Assembly (NCBI GenBank): GCA_965662745.1
Contig: CBFIJK010000074.1
Coordinates: 1-14,278 of the forward strand
Reading direction: 5' to 3'
Length of the DNA stretch: 14,278 nucleotides
Source: Anianibacter sp965662745
GTDB taxonomy: Bacteria; Pseudomonadota; Alphaproteobacteria; Rhodobacterales; Rhodobacteraceae
Part shown: piece after piece, positions 12,848 to 14,278 of the stretch
Layout of the letters: each line of letters opens with the position of its first letter
How positions within the stretch are numbered: the first letter of the stretch is position 1
Program-made: the position numbers and the translations under genes
Notes under the pieces: model-generated
The model's database searches: none
Seen by the model: only the letters and a program-made list of their open reading frames with translations
Told to the model about the DNA's origin: nothing

Positions 12848-14071
12848 TCACTCGTAATTGCGCTGGTCGTCTATGACCTTACCATCGTTCGGCAGCGATC
12901 CCTTAGGGTGAATCTCGACCGTGCCCTTTAGCTTGAGGACATCGGCAACGGATCGCTCATACGCGGCTACGTCGCCCCCCTCGGCCTCGATCTGCAGTGT
13001 CATCGCATCCTGCTGGCCCACGCGAGTGGCCACAACGCGCACCTTTGCGATCTCGGGGTGGCGCGAAACCAGGTCAGCAACCTGTTCCGGGCGCACGAAC
13101 ATGCCCTTGATCTTTGTCGTCTGATCGGCGCGGCCCATCCAGCCCTTGATGCGCATGTTGGTGCGTCCGCAGGGGCTGATTCCTGGCAGAACCGCCGACA
13201 GATCGCCCGTGGCAAAGCGGATCAGCGGGTAGTCGGGGTTCAGTGTGGTGACGACGACTTCGCCGACTTCGCCCTCTTCAACCGGATCGCCTGTGCCGAC
13301 ACGTACGATCTCGACGATGACGCCTTCATCGACAATCATCCCCTCCATAGCGGCACTTTCATAGGCGATGTTGCCCAGATCGGCGGTGGCATAGCATTGA
13401 AGGCACTGAATGCCCCGATCCGCGTATTCCTGCCGCAAGCTGGGGAACAGTGCGCCGCCTCCGACACCGGCCTTGGTGATCTTCAGCGACACGCCCATCT
13501 CATCGGCCTTGTCGAGGATCACCTTCAGGTAGTCCGGCGTGCCCGCATAGCCGGTGACGCCCACCGCCTCGGCGGCGCGCACCTGCAGCTCGGTCTGGCC
13601 GGTGCCCGCAGGCAGAACCGTCGCACCCACAGCCCGCGCACCGTTTTCAAAGATCATGCCGGCTGGCGTGAGGTGATAAGAAAAGCAGTTCTGCACGATA
13701 TCACCCGCGCCGATCCCGCAGGCATTGAGGAACCGCGCCATGCGCCACCAGTCGCCCCCGGTGCGCCCCGGCTCATAGATCGGACCGGGGGATTGGAACA
13801 CATGTTCCACCTCGGCAGGCCCGACGGTGGTGAAACCGCCAAAGGGCGGCGCCTCGCCCTGGGCACGCGACAATTCGGATTTGCGGATGACAGGCAAGCC
13901 GGACAGCGCCGAACGATCGGTGATCTCCGCCGCGTTCACGCCGCCGAGAAGCTTTGCGATGCCGGGGGCCTTGGCCTGCGCCAGCGCGATCTGTTTCGGC
14001 AAGGCGCGGGCAAGATCGGCGGCGCGTTCATCGGCGCTGCGGGTTTCGAGCGCGTCGTAAAATGCGGTCAT
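12848..14071 (-). CDS. PaaK-type acyl/aryl-CoA ligase (AMP-forming, phenylacetate-CoA ligase family)
   Basis: The 407-residue cytoplasmic enzyme activates a carboxylic acid with ATP to an acyl-AMP and then a CoA thioester. It resembles phenylacetate-CoA ligases in length and motif order: a glycine-rich AGVGGGALF at 201-209, YATADLGN at 227-234 in the place of the usual adenine-binding Y/G-x-[ST]E block, YPLIRFATGDL at 281-291, the hinge GRADQTTKIKG at 313-323, and the C-terminal lysine Lys398 in PNDGKVID needed for adenylation. The Asp-Leu-Gly variant of the second block is unusual, and the acid is not known; phenylacetate is not assured, since no other paa gene is near. The ATG at 14071 follows GGGAGG at 6 nt; the frame extending to 14137 is rejected. 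It is preceded on the same strand by the Met-rich gene, separated by a hairpin. Confidence 0.85.
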   Translation of the reverse strand: MTAFYDALETRSADERAADLARALPKQIALAQAKAPGIAKLLGGVNAAEITDRSALSGLPVIRKSELSRAQGEAPPFGGFTTVGPAEVEHVFQSPGPIYEPGRTGGDWWRMARFLNACGIGAGDIVQNCFSYHLTPAGMIFENGARAVGATVLPAGTGQTELQVRAAEAVGVTGYAGTPDYLKVILDKADEMGVSLKITKAGVGGGALFPSLRQEYADRGIQCLQCYATADLGNIAYESAAMEGMIVDEGVIVEIVRVGTGDPVEEGEVGEVVVTTLNPDYPLIRFATGDLSAVLPGISPCGRTNMRIKGWMGRADQTTKIKGMFVRPEQVADLVSRHPEIAKVRVVATRVGQQDAMTLQIEAEGGDVAAYERSVADVLKLKGTVEIHPKGSLPNDGKVIDDQRNYE

Positions 14072-14122
14072 GTCAGTCCTCCCTTTGCGCGCAGCTTCGC
14101 ACAGCAGAAGGGAAGAGCAAGG

Positions 14123-14150
14123 GCCGGGCCGCCGCAAAGGGCAGCCCGGC
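14123..14150 (-). terminator. Probable terminator of the Met-rich gene at the right edge
   Basis: Read on the minus strand, GCCGGGCTGCC pairs with GGCGGCCCGGC around the loop CTTTGC, an 11-bp stem with one T-G pair. It starts 6 bp after the stop codon of the Met-rich frame. Only a C/T-rich tail (CCTTGCTCTTCCC) follows, so termination may be partial and the ligase gene may be reached by read-through. Confidence 0.5.
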
Positions 14151-14156
14151 GGAAGA

Positions 14157-14278
14157 TCAGTTCATGTCGGTCATCATGACGTCCATGACCATCATGTCGG
14201 CCTTGCCGTCGCAGGCGGCCATGACGTCGTCCATCATCATCCCGTCATCAGCCATCATATCATCGCCATCAGCCATTT
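14157..14278 (-). CDS. C-terminal part of a Met/Asp-rich protein (partial at window edge)
   Basis: The frame is open from the right edge of the window to a TGA at 14157-14159. The visible 39 residues contain 13 Met and 11 Asp, with one Cys and one Lys, in clusters such as DDMMADDGMMMDDV and ADMMVMDVMMTDMN. The composition is low in complexity, strongly acidic and unlike any other protein here. The first visible codon is ATG (14276-14274); whether it is the start cannot be judged because only two bases precede it, so I treat the gene as truncated by the window. Possible roles are a methionine-based oxidant sink or a metal-binding periplasmic protein. A chance frame is unlikely because a terminator-like hairpin follows the stop directly. 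Confidence 0.6.
   Translation of the reverse strand, partial: MADGDDMMADDGMMMDDVMAACDGKADMMVMDVMMTDMN

Noticed and set aside
11350..12876. 508-residue plus-strand open frame opposite the caspase-fold gene
   Set aside because: It lies antisense to a gene with a signal peptide and two recognisable peptidoglycan-binding domains. The frame has no recognisable domain and is Arg/His/Gly-rich.
13058..14179. 373-residue plus-strand open frame opposite the CoA ligase
   Set aside because: The minus strand carries intact ligase motifs and a good Shine-Dalgarno. The plus frame is an antisense shadow.

Overview
The window looks like a GC-rich chromosomal segment of an alphaproteobacterium, most probably family Rhodobacteraceae (Roseobacter/Rhodobacter relatives). 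The reasons are strongly GC-biased third codon positions, an msrP-msrQ pair, a 41-residue zinc-free L36 protein, a DinB with a four-cysteine N-terminal extension, and the general character of the hypothetical proteins. I see no insertion sequence, phage gene, CRISPR array, integrase or toxin-antitoxin pair. Most of the window reads as ordinary core chromosome, and I did not find a convincing new multi-gene system.

Layout, left to right. (1) 80-1614, minus strand: msrQ and msrP, a periplasmic methionine-sulfoxide reductase operon with a 1-base overlap. (2) 1615-1951: a 337-bp divergent control region with palindromic sites and hairpins. (3) 1952-2431, plus: a secreted fasciclin-domain protein with a strong terminator. 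(4) 2561-3322, plus: a short-chain dehydrogenase, convergent with clpB (3367-5979, minus) over a shared bidirectional terminator. clpB has a heat-shock-like promoter. (5) 6174-8008, plus: an 86-residue unknown protein, pyrF, and a six-helix membrane protein. (6) 7996-8427, minus: a Nudix hydrolase, convergent with the membrane gene and divergent from dinB (8482-9735, plus). (7) 9806-10666, minus: an N-formylglutamate amidohydrolase-like protein. Its promoter lies back to back with the promoter of tRNA-Val(GAC), which is followed by rpmJ and a terminator. (8) 11194-12810, minus: a secreted caspase-fold protein without any cysteine, carrying two peptidoglycan-binding domains. (9) 12848-14071, minus: a PaaK-type CoA ligase. 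(10) 14157 to the right edge, minus: the C-terminal end of a protein extremely rich in Met and Asp.

The genes mostly serve separate housekeeping tasks. One theme links several of them: repair of damage and stress. MsrPQ repairs oxidised periplasmic proteins, ClpB rescues aggregated cytoplasmic proteins, and DinB bypasses DNA lesions; Nudix proteins often clean nucleotide pools. The divergent msrP/fasciclin region carries the same ACGT-T-ACGT palindrome in front of each gene, which suggests co-regulation of the two envelope proteins. The Met-rich protein at the right edge might be an oxidant sink of the kind MsrP repairs, but this is inference. Start sites were set by Shine-Dalgarno position and family length, and several are shorter than the longest open frame.
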